Counted from the stretch's first letter, positions 10,753 to 23,399 are shown. The stretch: 64,000 nucleotides of DNA from Isoetes taiwanensis (GCA_021234155.1 JAJEKV010000084.1:744001-808000), one strand, 5' to 3'. A program made the numbers and translations. Notes: a model not told the origin generated them from the letters alone.

Positions 10753-10764
10753 GTTATAGCTAAA

Positions 10765-10792
10765 GCCCGGCAACGCCGGGCACCATTACTAG
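10765..10792 (+). mobile_element. Helitron-type 3' terminus (plus strand)
   Basis: A GC-rich hairpin, GCCCGGC-aac-GCCGGGC (10,765-10,781), is followed 7 bp later by CTAG (10,789-10,792) and then T. This is the hairpin-plus-CTRR end expected of Helitrons, which insert between A and T. The 5' TC end is not identified, so the element's extent to the left is unknown, and no Rep/helicase frame is present (it would be non-autonomous). In the right copy the hairpin reads GCGGGCAGAAGCCGC (~32,543), a damaged form. Confidence 0.55.
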
Positions 10793-10811
10793 TATATAAT
10801 AATAATACGTG

Positions 10812-10839
10812 CTAGTAACGGTGCCCAGCGTTGCTGGGC
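10812..10839 (-). mobile_element. Second Helitron-type 3' terminus, facing the first
   Basis: On the minus strand GCCCAGC-aac-GCTGGGC (10,839-10,823) is followed by ACCGTTA and CTAG (10,815-10,812). It is about 86% like the plus-strand end and lies 19 bp from it, tail to tail. An alternative reading is one short inverted-repeat (MITE-like) element, 10,765-10,839, with 28-bp arms around an AT-rich loop. Confidence 0.5.
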
Positions 10840-13360
10840 ATAATTTGTGGACCTGTAAATGATAAGGCAGCAGTGATATTGAGGTGTTGGCTCACCACTC
10901 ATGCATTATCCTTTAATTCAGTGTCTAGCTTGCTTTCCAATTCATAACTCTCTTAGAAGCTTCCACATTTGTGTCCTTGGGCCTAGAACAACTTGATGCA
11001 TTGGCAAGGCTTCTTAATGTCTTCTATGTTTGTTAGTCGAAGTATTAGAGGTCGGTTACAAATGCATAATGCATCGTAGGTGCCCTTGGATTGAGTCTAG
11101 ACTTTTCTTTGATGGATTTCCTTGTTTTCTTCTTAAAAGCCCTTCCACTTCTTTAATTTGTTCCTTTTTTTTATTATCTCTTGCATTTACTCATGTTGTT
11201 AGATGGTGTTCTCTCGCATCACCTCATGGCCATAGGTTGATGTTTTGATTAGAAGGGAAAAGGGCATAAATTTGGGTCATGTTGACAAAAAGAGACATGA
11301 ATTTGGATCCTTCGATCACTATAGCAACAATATAGCAACCGAGCGTTGATATTGTCTTATACAATATGCTTTTACTCCAAGACATGGTCATCTCTTAAAA
11401 TTCCTATCTCGGAAGTCATTAACACATTTTAAAAAGTTTGAACCTAAATAGCACCTTACTTTGTGCAGTAAGATGAATTGGATAGAATATAACAATGCAT
11501 ACATTAATATCTTGAATTTAAAAAGTATATCTTTCTTCTTTTATTGTTATTACTTATCTTTAAAATAAGTGCATTCACCTATACAAAAATATAAATGAAG
11601 AGTAAAATAAAAGAGAGTGAGTATTCCATTGAAAGAAAATATAAATGAAGAGTAAAATAAAGTATGTGGCAGCTCCATGTGGTAGTTAGAGGTCTGCAAG
11701 CATATATTACAATATATGTATAATAGTATAGCAAAGAACTTTTTGTTGCGTTACTATAGAGTTTAGAACCAGCTATTCCATGTGGAGGCTTGAAAGCAGT
11801 TTTACATAGCATTGCAATCTAAACAAACATCTTTCAGAATAAGATAAGATCTTCATGAAATTTCATAATACATCTGCTAGAGAATGTATAGAAGTTTCAA
11901 GTGGTTTACTGCACATGAATAACAATCATAAACTGCACAATTTAACAAAATGGTAAGACTGCTATTAGAGGTAGGTTCAATTTGGTGAGACTCCTGCTAT
12001 CCTTATATATTACTCAGAAACTTAGATGTTGCAAATGCAAAATAAAAATAAGGAAATACCAAGAGCGGGCCCCATTAAGTCCCCATTCTCAGATTTGTTT
12101 ACAGGGAGATGCATCAGCTACATCATTATAACCTGGCACACGTCAGATCAGATAAATCCGCCATATTCTTTCTTAGAGTATATTTACTTTTTTTGTAATC
12201 AGCTGCTTCATCAATGATCTGTGATGTCCTTTCCTGTTCTGCTTCTCTTCCAAATGCTAAACTTTCTGCCTGCGATGAGCATATCATTGGCAGACCATTT
12301 TAAAAATATGAGGATATCATTGGCAGACCATTTTAAAATACGAATAAAGATACCATAGAATACAATAGCCAGTCCTGTAATCCGAATCCAATGCATAACC
12401 TAGATTTTTGCATTGCATGCAGCTCTATTGCAAAGCAGAATCCACTTTTGATGCGAGCCTTGTAAAATCAATGTGTAGGAAGGACAGACACCATATGCAC
12501 TGTTTTCATTCTTCTTTCTATGGCTGTGATGAGCTGATGCTTTGCCTGCTAAACTCTGTCTCCGATTGATGAATTCGAATAGAAGGAAAAGGGTAAAAAT
12601 AACCTAAGACATGAACAGAGGAATAAAATACCTAAAACATCCAAACCTGAAGAACTGCATCAAGTATACCTGTTTTCAGAGCGGCAGCTTCCTATTTGCT
12701 GCTGCAAATTGTGCTCACATCCCAATCCGAGCGATGTGGTCACAGAGGCGACCACATCTTTGTTTCTTAGGTTTTACAGCAGAGCTAGGAATTGAACTGA
12801 GCCGGTGCTGCAAATCCGCCATGAATCAAAGGCCATTGCTTATGCTTCGCGCTGCCATAAGACGTCAATAGCAGCTCTGTCGCCCTCTCGTTGATTTGTT
12901 AACAAAGAAAAAAAATAGAGTGAGGAAACTCGATGGTCAGATCTAATTCTAGGTTAAATCTTTTAGCCATTGATTTAGAGCGGGTCCATTACATAACATT
13001 ATAATGTAAGATTCAGGATATAAATTGGAATTACATTACAAGTAGACAGTTCAAAACATCCTATAAGTAGTTTGTCTTCATTGCCAACAAATTAGCTTAT
13101 TACAACTTGCAACTTTGATCTCCTATGGAATAACTCTTTGCCCAACACACACATCACAACTATGCAACCATACAACTTGGCAAAACTTACTCAAAACTTT
13201 CTTCAGGTGGATGCACATCACAAAAAGAGGCTTGCAACTAAAGGATTCCAACATGCATGCATGGTATGCATACACTGTGTGCATGCATTATGTGCATGTA
13301 ATGCATGCATGCCAAAACCATAAGTTGAAAGTGCAAACTAGCTAGAAATACAACATGCGC
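10840..13360. other. AT-rich segment without a clear gene
   Basis: Almost identical to 32,610-35,140 even at CAG/CTG sites. It holds small direct repeats (aaaatataaatgaagagtaa at ~11,588 and ~11,637; atcattggcagaccattttaa at ~12,283 and ~12,316) and an alternating purine-pyrimidine CATGCATG-rich stretch (13,250-13,315). An exon-like island on the minus strand (12,822 to ~12,716, start MADLQHRLSSIPSSAVKPKK) lies in the orientation of the Helitron-type end at 10,812. A one-base difference between the copies changes its frame, so it is not called as a gene. Confidence 0.4.
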
Positions 13361-13499
13361 TCCATAAAATACCGGCGGCATACCTCACACATAAATACAA
13401 CAATAAAATCTTATGAAAACAATATCAAAATGCTCCAGATAATTATATGTTTCGCACGATTTAACCATTTTTGTGATATTCTATTCATTCTCAAATGAA

Positions 13500-14833
13500 T
13501 AGTGCTCTTGCTATTAGGTTTTTGGACATTTTGAATTATTTGGACCTGCTTCTCCATTTTGGCTCACTAGCATCTGATTTCGAGTCTCCACGGCCGATTG
13601 GCCCGGTCCTTGAACCCCGCCTTAAACCTGTTTGTTTTTTTGAGATCCAAAGGCCAAAACCCGAGATCCGTTAGGTTTCAAGAATCCATCGAGTTCTTCT
13701 CATCATATCGGCGGTAATATCTGCGGCGACCGGCTCGATTGGCGGGCTTGTTTTGGAAGGATTTTACGCCATGACCAGGCGAGGCTTGGTGTAAAAATTC
13801 CTAACACACCCGTGGAGATCTTCTCAGCGGTTCCTTGAAATTAGAGAGAAAACTTTGCCCACGCCTCTCGGCCAGCGAATGATGATACGTTATCACCGCC
13901 TTGGAATGTATTAATGTTTGCCCCTCATGTTATGATAGAAGCTCCGGCAATTCCTTCCGTCTTCGATTATTTCTTCCAAGACCACTGTTGTCTTGCCCTA
14001 CTCTGACCACCACCCTCTCCCGGTAAGCCGCATTAGGATAGCGATACGAGATTGATCTAGAACCCGATGGAGCCCGAATGCACGAGACGATCTTAGGGCT
14101 GGGACATGAGCATGATGTTTGAGACTCGAGGCAGCTCTAGCCTCTGCAAGGATTCCATAATGACTGATGTAGAGGCAACTCGAGGTTCGAACCACGCATA
14201 CAAATTTTCACAGTATAGGGGCGGAGTCCCATCACCATAGCTGATCCCTAGCAAGATAAATTTAATCTAGCATAGTGGGGCTACGAAACAGACTCTTGCT
14301 TTCCGGATCTTCCCGAACAAAAGCCGCAAATTTTTTTGCATCGATATCATGCACATTCGGCTGACCTTAGTATTGCAATAGCCCCATGAAAGTTGGGGGC
14401 CTGCAGGACCGACGACCTCGTCATATAGTCGTACATACGCACCTCTTAGGATGATTATATGTGCTCGGCTTAGACGACGGTCATTTGAAGAATACTAGAT
14501 TCTCTCGTCAGAGGATCTCTCCCTGTCTACGCTTAACTAGGCGACTGAGTTGTGTGTAAAGTCCGGAGAGGCCTTGATGCGCAACAAATGGGTAGTGTAT
14601 AGAGGGGCACAACTATCATTCGCGACCACTAGCCTGAGCACCCTTGGCTGGGATATGCATAGTGCCTTATTAGTTAGTTCTTTTTGTTATTTCTTTCATG
14701 TTTTATTACGGGGCGTTGTCTCCATGCTGTGCTTTGTTTAGGCTTAGGCCTTTTTATTCTATTGGCGGCTCATGCCCTCCTTCTTTGTTCTGGTCCCATA
14801 ACCCGATAGGGTTCTCGTGGACGATAAAAAACT
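13500..14833 (+). pseudogene. Degenerate LINE, 3' end marked by (CTAT)n
   Basis: Scattered coding fragments on the plus strand. In the right copy, 35,637-35,825 contains 'ALSDHHPL', the SDH motif near the end of LINE-type endonucleases, and 36,050-36,220 contains 'RTLARIFEQAANFFRDIMH', like the linker before the RT. The last ~220 bp (tttgttctggtcccataacc...gtggacgataaaaaac) run directly into a tetranucleotide tail, as in LINE families that end in short tandem repeats instead of poly(A). RT core motifs were not found, so the element is internally deleted. Confidence 0.45.
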
Positions 14834-14893
14834 TATCTATCTATCTATCTATCTATCCATCTATCCATCTATCTATCTATCTATCTATCTATC
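14834..14893 (+). repeat. (CTAT)n microsatellite, probable LINE 3' tail
   Basis: About 15 tetranucleotide units with two CCAT interruptions. The tract is identical in length and interruptions in the right copy (36,612-36,671), which is striking because such tracts mutate quickly. Confidence 0.9.
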
Positions 14894-15250
14894 ACTTTAG
14901 CAAGCGTTTGAGGCTTTCATAGGCCACCTTAGTGACCTCCTATTGGTCCCCATAGAGAAAATTACGAGGACAGACCTATTTGGCAAAGGTTGCTAGTACT
15001 CTGCCATTGGTTGCTCCAGAGGCTATCGAAGGGTGCATGTGGGTTTTCCACCTGAGTGTTCACGAGCATAGTTTGAACCTATATGTATAGGTCGCTTGTC
15101 AATGGTGATATCCTTTTCGCCATCCACTAAGTGGTCCCTTCAGCTCTCACCTTAGTTGAGACGATGTGGACTTGGGCTTGGGATAAACTACTCCATCCTA
15201 AGGTGATTGTGCTTTGGTGGCGATTCTTCCACAGACGCCCCCGGGTGAAT
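14894..15250 (+). pseudogene. LINE zf-RVT fragment, left part (host of the L1)
   Basis: Encodes 'WTWAWDKLLHPKVIVLWW' and then 'PRVNVLV', the W...K...PKV..F.W start of the zf-RVT domain that follows plant LINE reverse transcriptases. It is cut at GTGCTTGTC (15,251-15,259), where the L1 begins. In the right copy the matching right part lies beyond the L1 (from 43,753). Confidence 0.6.
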
Positions 15251-15259
15251 GTGCTTGTC

Positions 15260-18200
15260 GATATTTGGTCCACATTGACCCGGCGGGGCGGGAGCGGGAA
15301 TGGACGAGGCGCCAAACACTAAGCCATGGCTGGAGATACTTCGCCATCCTGCTTCCGGTCAAGGATCAAGATTGCTTGTGGTCAAGTTAGTGGGTGATGA
15401 TGCAGCCCTGGAGAAACTTCTGGTGCTCCACCAATTTTTCCCGACGATCTCTTTTCACCCGATCTTTCCTTTTACTTCAGTAGAATCTTGAAGTGCGATT
15501 ATAGAATCACGGTTAGAGAGTTTGTAGGTGATAAGAATAGGTCAAAAAGCAGAGTTTTCAATCCATTTTGTTCTTGGACGTAACACAATTTCACCGTTAG
15601 AGTTTTTAGTTAGTCGGCTTTGAGCAAATTTTTAGGGTGGTGCGCTAATATAAATAAAAAAAAGGAAAAGAAAAAGTGAAAAAAAGGGCGAGAAAAAGAC
15701 ATTGATAGTGGGCCGTGCCAAAAGGGATGACAGGACTTTTATTGAATCGGCCGCAGACCGTGGTCGCTTTGATAATGGATAAAGGACAGGAAAGAATTTG
15801 AGACAGCACTGGAAAAGGATGTGTTGGTACAGGGACTGGAAAAGAGGCTTCTGCAACAGTTACGCAAGCTAAGCAACAGAGGACAAGAGCAACTGTGGGC
15901 GATTTTGGAAGAGTTGATCAAACTTGAGCACTAACAAGCAAAGACACCGTGTCGCTTTCGGAGACTTCCTAACTTGCCTCCCAAGCATGGTGAATACCAA
16001 ATCGGAGCAAAAAGGGCCCGAACAGAATAGGCAGCAGAGAATGGTTCAGCCGATATTAGACTATGCCAATGAAATACAACAAGTGGTGAGGCGTGAACTG
16101 AAAGACCAGCATGTCCCGGCCTGTGTTGGTAAGCTCAAAAACCCAACTGTAGAAAATAAACTTAAATATCTCTTAGTCCGGGCCTCATTGGATGTGTCCG
16201 ACGAAGGGGTGCGCCCGCTGCATTTCAAAGCTAAACTGAAAAGATAAGGATATCCTAATTAAAAATATGTATTGGAGTGAGTTCCTTTCTTCATAGCAGA
16301 GTGTGAGAATTCCCATTCTGCCACTTTGCTTCTAAAAAAAGGGACAATCAACCGAGCCAATACCCAGCTTTTCTTCCAGAAGTGGTACCCGGGATTTGAT
16401 CCCATAATCTATCCGAATTGTTCCATTCGGCCTGGTCATCTCCCTGGGGGCCTAAACCCATGTCGAATGAATAATCTCGTATTCTACGCTCAAGAATACA
16501 GTAACTACATTGCTCCTCGGGAGATCACCGCTTGATCGAGCTCCCGCAGTATGGGCCCGATAGACCTTCCAAAACCAAAGGCCCAATAGCATCCACTATA
16601 TTGACTATTTTGAAATCCCAAAATTTTGAAACCGGCCCGAAATGGTTTGCCCCGAAAATTCTCAGGCCGCTTGTGGAACTGATTACATGGTGGAGGCATC
16701 CGCAGCGGGACGAAAAAGAAAACCTAGACATCGTGGTAATGTATAAAGAGGAGGAATGGATCACCCTAACAAAGGGAAATTTCTAAGAATCAAAACACCC
16801 CCGCCGTAAGCACAGGAAAAATGAATGGTAGGTGAAAAGAGGGAAGGCAAGGAGACAAAAAATGAGGGAAATTTGGGGAGCAAAGCAGAACTTGAGGAAA
16901 ACAAAAGATAAAAGAGATCAAAAGAGACAATGGAGGAAGAAGGTTAGATTTCAAAAGTGCAAACATGGAGGTTAAGATTCCGGAACAGGGGGAAAGAAGT
17001 TGTGGATCCAAATGATTTTGTAGTGACTCCAGCCCATGAGAGCAGAAATAGGTGTCAACCATTGAAGAACCTAGTGGGCCACACGTTAATGAATACTGAG
17101 GAATGACTCGGAGGAAAATTTTTAGAACAGGTGAACCCTCTAAGACAATTCTCTCCCCGCCCCTCCAATTATTTAAGGATGCTTCACCTTGCTAAAAAGA
17201 CTCGGGGGTGAGGAGGCCACCCACTGATTGGCCTTGTTCTTGTGAGACTCAAAAGGTTGATCCAAAGAGAGGATCTCTTGATCGCCCTATTGGAGAACAT
17301 ACTGCAGCTTGAAGATGGGGGACTCAACTAGGATCGAGATGGTTCTACCCACTGGCCAGTAATGGTAGATAACTCTCCTATGTCGCTTCAAGAGGCACAG
17401 TGGCCCCTTTGGCAGTGAAGAAGATATCCAGGGGGTCCCATGATCCCCGGAATTGAAAATGGGGACACCCCCCCATGGTAAATTCTGGAATGATGGGGAA
17501 AGTAGTGATGAAGATACTCAGGAGGAGTCATTTTTCACCCCCAAACAAACAAAAAAAACAAGGCAGAAAAGATCTATACTCCTAATCCCTATGGGCCAAT
17601 CACCGATCTAAGAAGACATGAAGATTGTCACATGGAATGTCGTGGGAATTAAAGGCCCTCCTAAACTAAGACGAGTCATCATTGCCTTGAAAGAAATGAG
17701 GGTTGACATTGTCCTTATCCAGAATATAGGCTCCCCAAACCTTTGAAGCTTCAAATCTTGGGAATTGGATTATGCCCAATGGAGGGTCCATATGGTCACC
17801 AAGCAGATGGCACCAAAGGGGGGAATTTGCACAATGTGGAAATCCTACTCTCCTTTAGGGTCATATCATCATCACTCCGTAGATGGCATGTCATTTTCCT
17901 TCAGTGTTGGAGAAGACAAAGTTGGGATAATTAATGTCTATGCATCTACCGATCCGAGGAGAGAGAAAGGCAATGGAAGGACATGGTCGATTTGATTCCC
18001 ACCATGCATGCGATAGTTGGGCTTTGAGTGGAGACTTCAATAACACCATTGTGGAACCGTAAGTTAAAAGAAATTGAACATGACAAAATGAGAGGCTTCA
18101 TGGGACAAACTAATGGATATTTTTGTGTATCAAGCTCCCTCTTCAGCCAAGGTATACCTTGGAGTAACAAAAGGTGGAATGATAGGGCATTTCTGCCTTT

Positions 18201-20056
18201 TAGATGATTCTATACCAAAGATGCCAATATGTGGCCACAAATAATCATAAATGGGGACCACAAAGAATTCCATATCGATCATTTCCCACAAATCATGGAG
18301 GTAGGCAACTCATTTAAAGGAGGAACCAACACCCCTTTAAATTGAACACTAGTCTACTCAATAATGAAGTCTTCATCGAGAATTCCAAGACTTCTACAAG
18401 TCTCTAAAAACAAAGTGGATCAATGAAGGGGTTTAGAACAAAATGAGACAGATAAAAGGACCCAATAAGACATGGGACAAAAAATGGAATGAAAAAATGA
18501 AAAAAAAAAAGACATCTATCTTCCAGGTCAAAAAAATCGACAAAAGATATTTTCTGATGACCCATATAATACTGATTTGCATAAGGAGGAAGAATATCTC
18601 AAAGAAAAGTCAAAATATTGAAGAGTCGGGTTAAAAGGTCTCATCATCAAAAGTAAGTGTATCAACATTAATAATATGGATGGATGCGCCTCCAAGCTCT
18701 TTTTTCACAAAGAAAAAGGAAGAATCATGAACAATGGCATTATTTCGTCCACAGAGGGAGGCCAAAAAACTCAGATGTGAAAATTTAATGGACTTCTTCC
18801 ATGCCAAATATAAGTATTTATTTGTTGATACCACGTGGATGAGGCCAATCAAGAAATTCTTTTGATGAGGCAGGGTCACCGACCAAGCAATTGATGATAC
18901 CACTCATACAAAGCCCTCCTCAATCATGAAATTGGAAACATCCTCAAAGACATGGCTCATGGAAAGAGTCCCGCCCAGATGGAATCCCCCTCGAGTTTTT
19001 TGTATCCTTTTGGGATATTATGAAACAAGACCCGACCACATTTATATGAGGGGCACAGGCTGCACCAAAGATACATCCAGAATAAATGTCACCGATAGCT
19101 CTAATTCCTAAAGTTGATGCTCCAGCCTCCTTCCGATTGGAGGCCAATATCACTACAAACTCATCATACAAAATTTTGGCTAAGATTTTGGCTAACGGAT
19201 CAAGGGGGTCCTCCAAAAGGTAATTAACCCAATACATTCAAATTTCTTTTCCGCCAGGAAGGAGCATTTTGGATAACTTCATTGGTGCCCGCGAGGGTCT
19301 AATACGAATCTTCTACTATAAACAAAACTCATGCTAGTAAAGTCGGACTTCAGAGGGCTTATGATACAATTAATTGGAAGTTTTTTACAAGGCAATGGCA
19401 CGCCTTTGGCTTCTCTCACGATGGAGTTATAAAGAAAGTGCACACCTTAATGAAGCCGGGCTGCTCTGCAGCCTTAGTCATGGGTCTCCCACAAAATTCT
19501 TGAGTGTAAAAATGGGTTCGGACAGGTGTCCATTGGCTCCCTATCTTTTCTTAATCGTTGGCACAGAAATGGTAACTAGGCCACACCGTCTCCGTGACTA
19601 CAAAAGAGATTCAAGGTCTTCACCCCACGGGTATGGGGAGACTTTGTCATCATGCAATATGCTGATGACACATTTGCATTTCTGCAGAATGATGGATCCA
19701 GCCTTCCTAACTTTTTACACATGTTACAACTCTTTGGGAATGCCTCAGAAGTTCTTCTCAACAAAAATAAGAGTACTATTGTCATGCAAACAGACCAGGA
19801 AGAGTTACATGGCATCAAATTTACTGGACACAAAGCTGCCACAAAGCTGCTAGGGCTGCCTCAGGCTATTAATATGAATCTGCCAGGTCTATGGGATTCC
19901 ATTGTAAACAGGATGAAGAGGAAAATACAGATGTATTCTAAATCCCTTTCACTAGCAGGACGTGTTGGAATAATTAATAGTGTGATTGCTAGCACACATA
20001 TCTATTTTTCCTCTGTCATTATTGTTGATAAGGCCTCCTACAGGAAATTGGAGGCC
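15260..20056 (+). pseudogene. L1 retrotransposon, left copy (truncated in RT)
   Basis: Collinear with 37,042-41,906. It starts after GTGCTTGTC and holds the 5' UTR, ORF1 remnants (15,924-16,247 and 16,326-16,786), endonuclease remnants (~17,620-18,400) and the RT up to just past the YADD motif (19,652-20,059). Frames from 15.9 to 19.6 kb are shattered. From 19,640 to 20,056 the sequence is nearly identical to the right copy and open. It ends abruptly at 20,056 without poly(A), so the break belongs to the duplication boundary or an assembly join, not to L1 insertion. Confidence 0.8.
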
Positions 20057-20760
20057 TGAAGCATGACGTGACTGATATTTTGGTTTCCCGTTGGATCTAT
20101 TATATTTACTCAGCGAAAGCTTGAGCCTTTGATACACCCAAGAACTCATGCGTCTATAGCATCTGAGGATCACTAAAGACTATATTAAGCCTCCAGAATA
20201 TTTAGATCAATCACGAGGTAGAAGAATACATATAAACCTAGTAGAATCACGATGCAGGTAGTAAACATCTCATCTTGAGCAAACAACACGAGACCAAGAG
20301 CCAGGCTAGATTCTCATGACCTCCAATCTCCTCTACTATCGTCTTCTTCATTTTGTTTCTTTGTGTTGCTTGGTTCACCATTAGTGGCGATTGAAGCCCG
20401 ATGTCGGGGAGCTCCCGGCGAGATGGTGGACTACTAGATGAATCCTCTTACGAAGAGGGGCAAAATTGAGGGATCGAAGGCGTATCTTCACTTGAGGGGC
20501 ACTCAACATGTTTTACATCCCTCTTAGGCCTTGAATGAATGTGCCCTCTTGCTTCACCAATGTTATACGCCCCTCCGCGAGGCCGGCTTCCGTCGATGGG
20601 ATCACGGACTCGTGACCTCAGTGCTACATTTAAAGGATCTACTTCCCCTTCCCATGAAAATTGGTTCTATTCAAAATATAGCCTAGGGCAACAATTGTCC
20701 TTCAGAGCGAATAGGTTATGCGGGGAAAATTGAACTGTTTCAATCAAGCAAAGCGACACT
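20057..20760. other. Spacer between the copies, unassigned
   Basis: Unlike any other part of the window. One short frame (20,539-20,733) has no recognised domain. The sequence starts exactly where the left L1 stops, so this is a junction region. No target duplication or repeat end was found at the join. Confidence 0.4.
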
Positions 20761-21190
20761 TTTAGAACATATAAATTAGGCGAAAAATGAGCAATAAACA
20801 AGCAAAAATGGCGTCATTTAGTACAAAAGAATAAATTTTGGTCTAAATTTGGAGCTAAATGGCGCCATAAAAGCCATTTGGTTAAGCTTGTGAACACTTG
20901 GAACAAATGGCGCCATCGCGCCATTTGTTCAAATTCACACCTATGGCACATTCATAGGTGTGAATTTGGGGCTAAATAAGCCATTTGATCCATGTGCACC
21001 ATTTAGACCAAATGGCGCCATGGCTCCATTTGGCTCCAAATTTACACCATTTCGTGGTGCACCATTTTCCACCCGAGATGGGCTATGGCGCCATTTAAGA
21101 CCCACACACCATTTTAGTGGTGTATTTGGAGCGAGAATGGAATGCGAAGCCATTTGATCAAGTGGGTGCCATGGGGGCGATTTGGCTTAG
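20761..21190. repeat. Palindrome-rich spacer with GGCGCC boxes
   Basis: Repeated boxes (aaatggcgccat, cgcgccatttg, aaatggcgccatggctccat) within longer inverted repeats. Examples are gaacaaatggcg-ccat-cgcgccatttgttc at 20,902-20,931 and ttcacacctatg/cataggtgtgaa at ~20,933-20,965. Related to the boxes upstream of and inside the ParB-like gene. The block lies 5' of the right copy of that gene. Confidence 0.75.
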
Positions 21191-21633
21191 CTCCATCACA
21201 AAATCTACGAGGTGCCTATGTTATGCATTCTTGCTCCCATTCTTTGTATATGTGTCAATAGGCGGGCATGCATAACATGGGTTAGTGTCCTAGCGATATG
21301 AATGTCGACATTTGAACCGCTATACACATGGCGCAATAGAACATAATTCCTACAGGAAATAGTGGACTTACTTGATATAAGATAGATCCATAGTGGTATG
21401 TCTTGGAGGCGATTAGATGGAGCGGGGAAAAACAAAGTGATCGGCCGGATGAATTGGATGGAAGCGCCAAGAATGACTGCAGGATTTCTGGCGCCAAAAA
21501 AGCGCTGACAACCTTATCGCCTTACAAAGTTTACGCCTAAGCACGAAAAAAAGCGCCTTATCGGCGGCGGTGAAAGCAGCGGTAGTTCAAAAGCACGAAT
21601 CGTGCAGCATCTGCGTCGTGCCATGAATTAAGC
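21191..21633. other. Spacer before the right copy
   Basis: No coding signal or repeat beyond isolated GGCGCC and AGCGC motifs (21,490-21,560). If the duplicated unit begins left of this window, this stretch may be part of it. Confidence 0.35.
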
Positions 21634-22386
21634 TTTAAGAGGGGAAGCGGCGACAAAGAGGGCTTTAAATGCAAAAGTACAATTTTAAAGCGGACGATTC
21701 AAATTTGGACCGGTGGCGATCAAATTTCAATTTCTGGTGAATTTTGAATTTTATATTAATTGCAGGTGGCAAGTTTTTAAATTCTGGTAGGATTTTTTGA
21801 ATTTTATGTTCAAATTTGGGCTGACGTTAGGAGGCGAGGAAATATTGAATTTGAAAATTCAAATTTAGGCGGGCATGGGCGCTGGACATGCGATGCATCA
21901 AGGCGGGCATGGGCGCTGGACGCTCCGGGCATGGGCGGGCATGGAAATTTTGGACCGCCCGCGGGCATGGGCGCTGGGCGACCCGGGCCCTAGTTGGCCG
22001 CTGTGGTGCAATGACCAGTGACCAAAGTTAGTTATGCCTCATTGTTTTACGGAGCACCTCATTTTGTTTTTTTTTCGTTTTCGATTCGACTCTCGGCCTA
22101 CCGACCTTAGCCACCGGTAGCCCGGCACCTACTTCGCCCGCGCCTAGTGCCCGGCGCCTCGAGCAAGCCTTTTACCGGCCTCTGTTTTCGGTGTTTTAAC
22201 GGCGCCATTTCCCCCGGTTCGGCGCCTCACCCCATCAAGCTACACCACCCGGTTCGGACCAAATTCAAAGCGCTTCGAAATGGAAATCGACAATTTTGGA
22301 GCTCCTCGAGAATAGTGGAGGCGGCCCGGCTAAGCGCTACCCGCAAAACGCAGTATGTCATCTACTTGCATTTTTGTTTTGATCTA

Positions 22387-23311
22387 AATGGCGCCACTGC
22401 GCCATTTCGATGTCTTAACTTACTCTTGGTCTTGTTGTTGGCAAATGAAGCCATAGCGCCATTTAGATACTAGTAGCCACTTTAGGGTCTTATAGTTGAC
22501 AAATAAAGCCATGGCGCCATTTTGAATGCCGAGCTTACTTTAGGGGTCTATTAGCTTACTTTAGGATGCCTATTAGCTTACTTTAGGGTCTTGTTGTTGC
22601 CAAATGCGCCATGGCACCATTTGATGTCTATTTAACACATTAGGGTCTTGTTGGCCGGCAAATAGCGCCATGGCGCCATTTGATGTCTATTGCTTACATT
22701 AGGGTCTTGTTGTTGGCAAATGAAGCCATGGCGCCATTTGTATCGAGATCGATCCATAAACACTAATGGAAGCATTCGCATATCTATTGCTTCTCTTTGT
22801 GTTGGATTGCGTGGTGCACTCTCCTACAGTCGCGAGGTGCCTCGACCGGTTAGAGCCACTCTCCTTGAACCATCTTCCTTGAATATTGCGAAGGGAGGGG
22901 CTCCGTGGTGGGAGGCACACAACTCATAGCCGAGGAAATGCATTGAGCTGCTTCCATGTGCTTATGCAGCGGCGGGATTCAAATGGCACCATGGCCATTT
23001 GCCCTAGTCATCTGGTTATGGAAGCATTCACATATGTATCGGCAATAAGAACCAATCAGAGCCAAATGAAGCCATCGGCCATTTTGTAATGCTTGCTTCT
23101 CATTGTGTTGGATTACGTATTGCACTCTCCTCACGATTAGCGAGGTGCCTCTACCCGGTCGAGCCACTCTCCTTGAACCATCATCAGAGAATATTGCGAG
23201 AAGGGGTGGCTCGGTTGGCTGGGTGGAGGCTCTCGCGATAAGCGAGGAAATGCATTGAGCTGCTTCCATGTGCTTATGCAGCGGCCCGATGCAAATGGCG
23301 CCATGAAGCCA
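22387..23311. repeat. Right-copy palindrome array upstream of the ParB-like gene
   Basis: Same boxes and order as 771-1711, but several read 'atgaagccat' or 'atggccat' where the left copy has 'atggcgccat'. The GGCGCC cores are therefore eroded here. The tandem ~320-bp units are also present (22,790 onward and 23,100 onward). Confidence 0.75.
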
Positions 23312-23399
23312 TTTGCATAGTCAACTTTGAATACGCTTGCTTGTTCCAACCCGAGTTATTGATGCCTCTTTGTTCGCGATGCCTCTTTGTTGCGGCTAT

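Larger units (their letters stand above)
1..20056 (+). repeat. Left copy of a ~20 kb direct segmental duplication
   Basis: The order and content of this interval recur from about 21,634 to 41,906. Both copies hold the minisatellite, palindrome array, ParB-like gene, minus-strand LINE, Helitron-type ends, (CTAT)n LINE, zf-RVT fragment and L1 5' part. The offset grows from about 21.63 kb at the start to about 21.85 kb in the L1. Homology stops at 20,056 inside the L1 reverse transcriptase: the left copy switches to unrelated sequence while the right copy continues. The left edge is cut by the window, so the true unit may be longer. Long stretches (about 10,330-13,350, 14,590-15,050 and 19,640-20,056) are almost identical to the right copy. 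Others differ mainly at CAG/CTG. Confidence 0.93.

Noticed and set aside
15632-15921. A-rich tract at 15,650-15,690 (37,437-37,470) as the L1 5' boundary or an older LINE poly(A)
   Set aside because: The target duplication GTGCTTGTC places the L1 start ~400 bp upstream, so the A-rich tract lies inside the L1 5' UTR.
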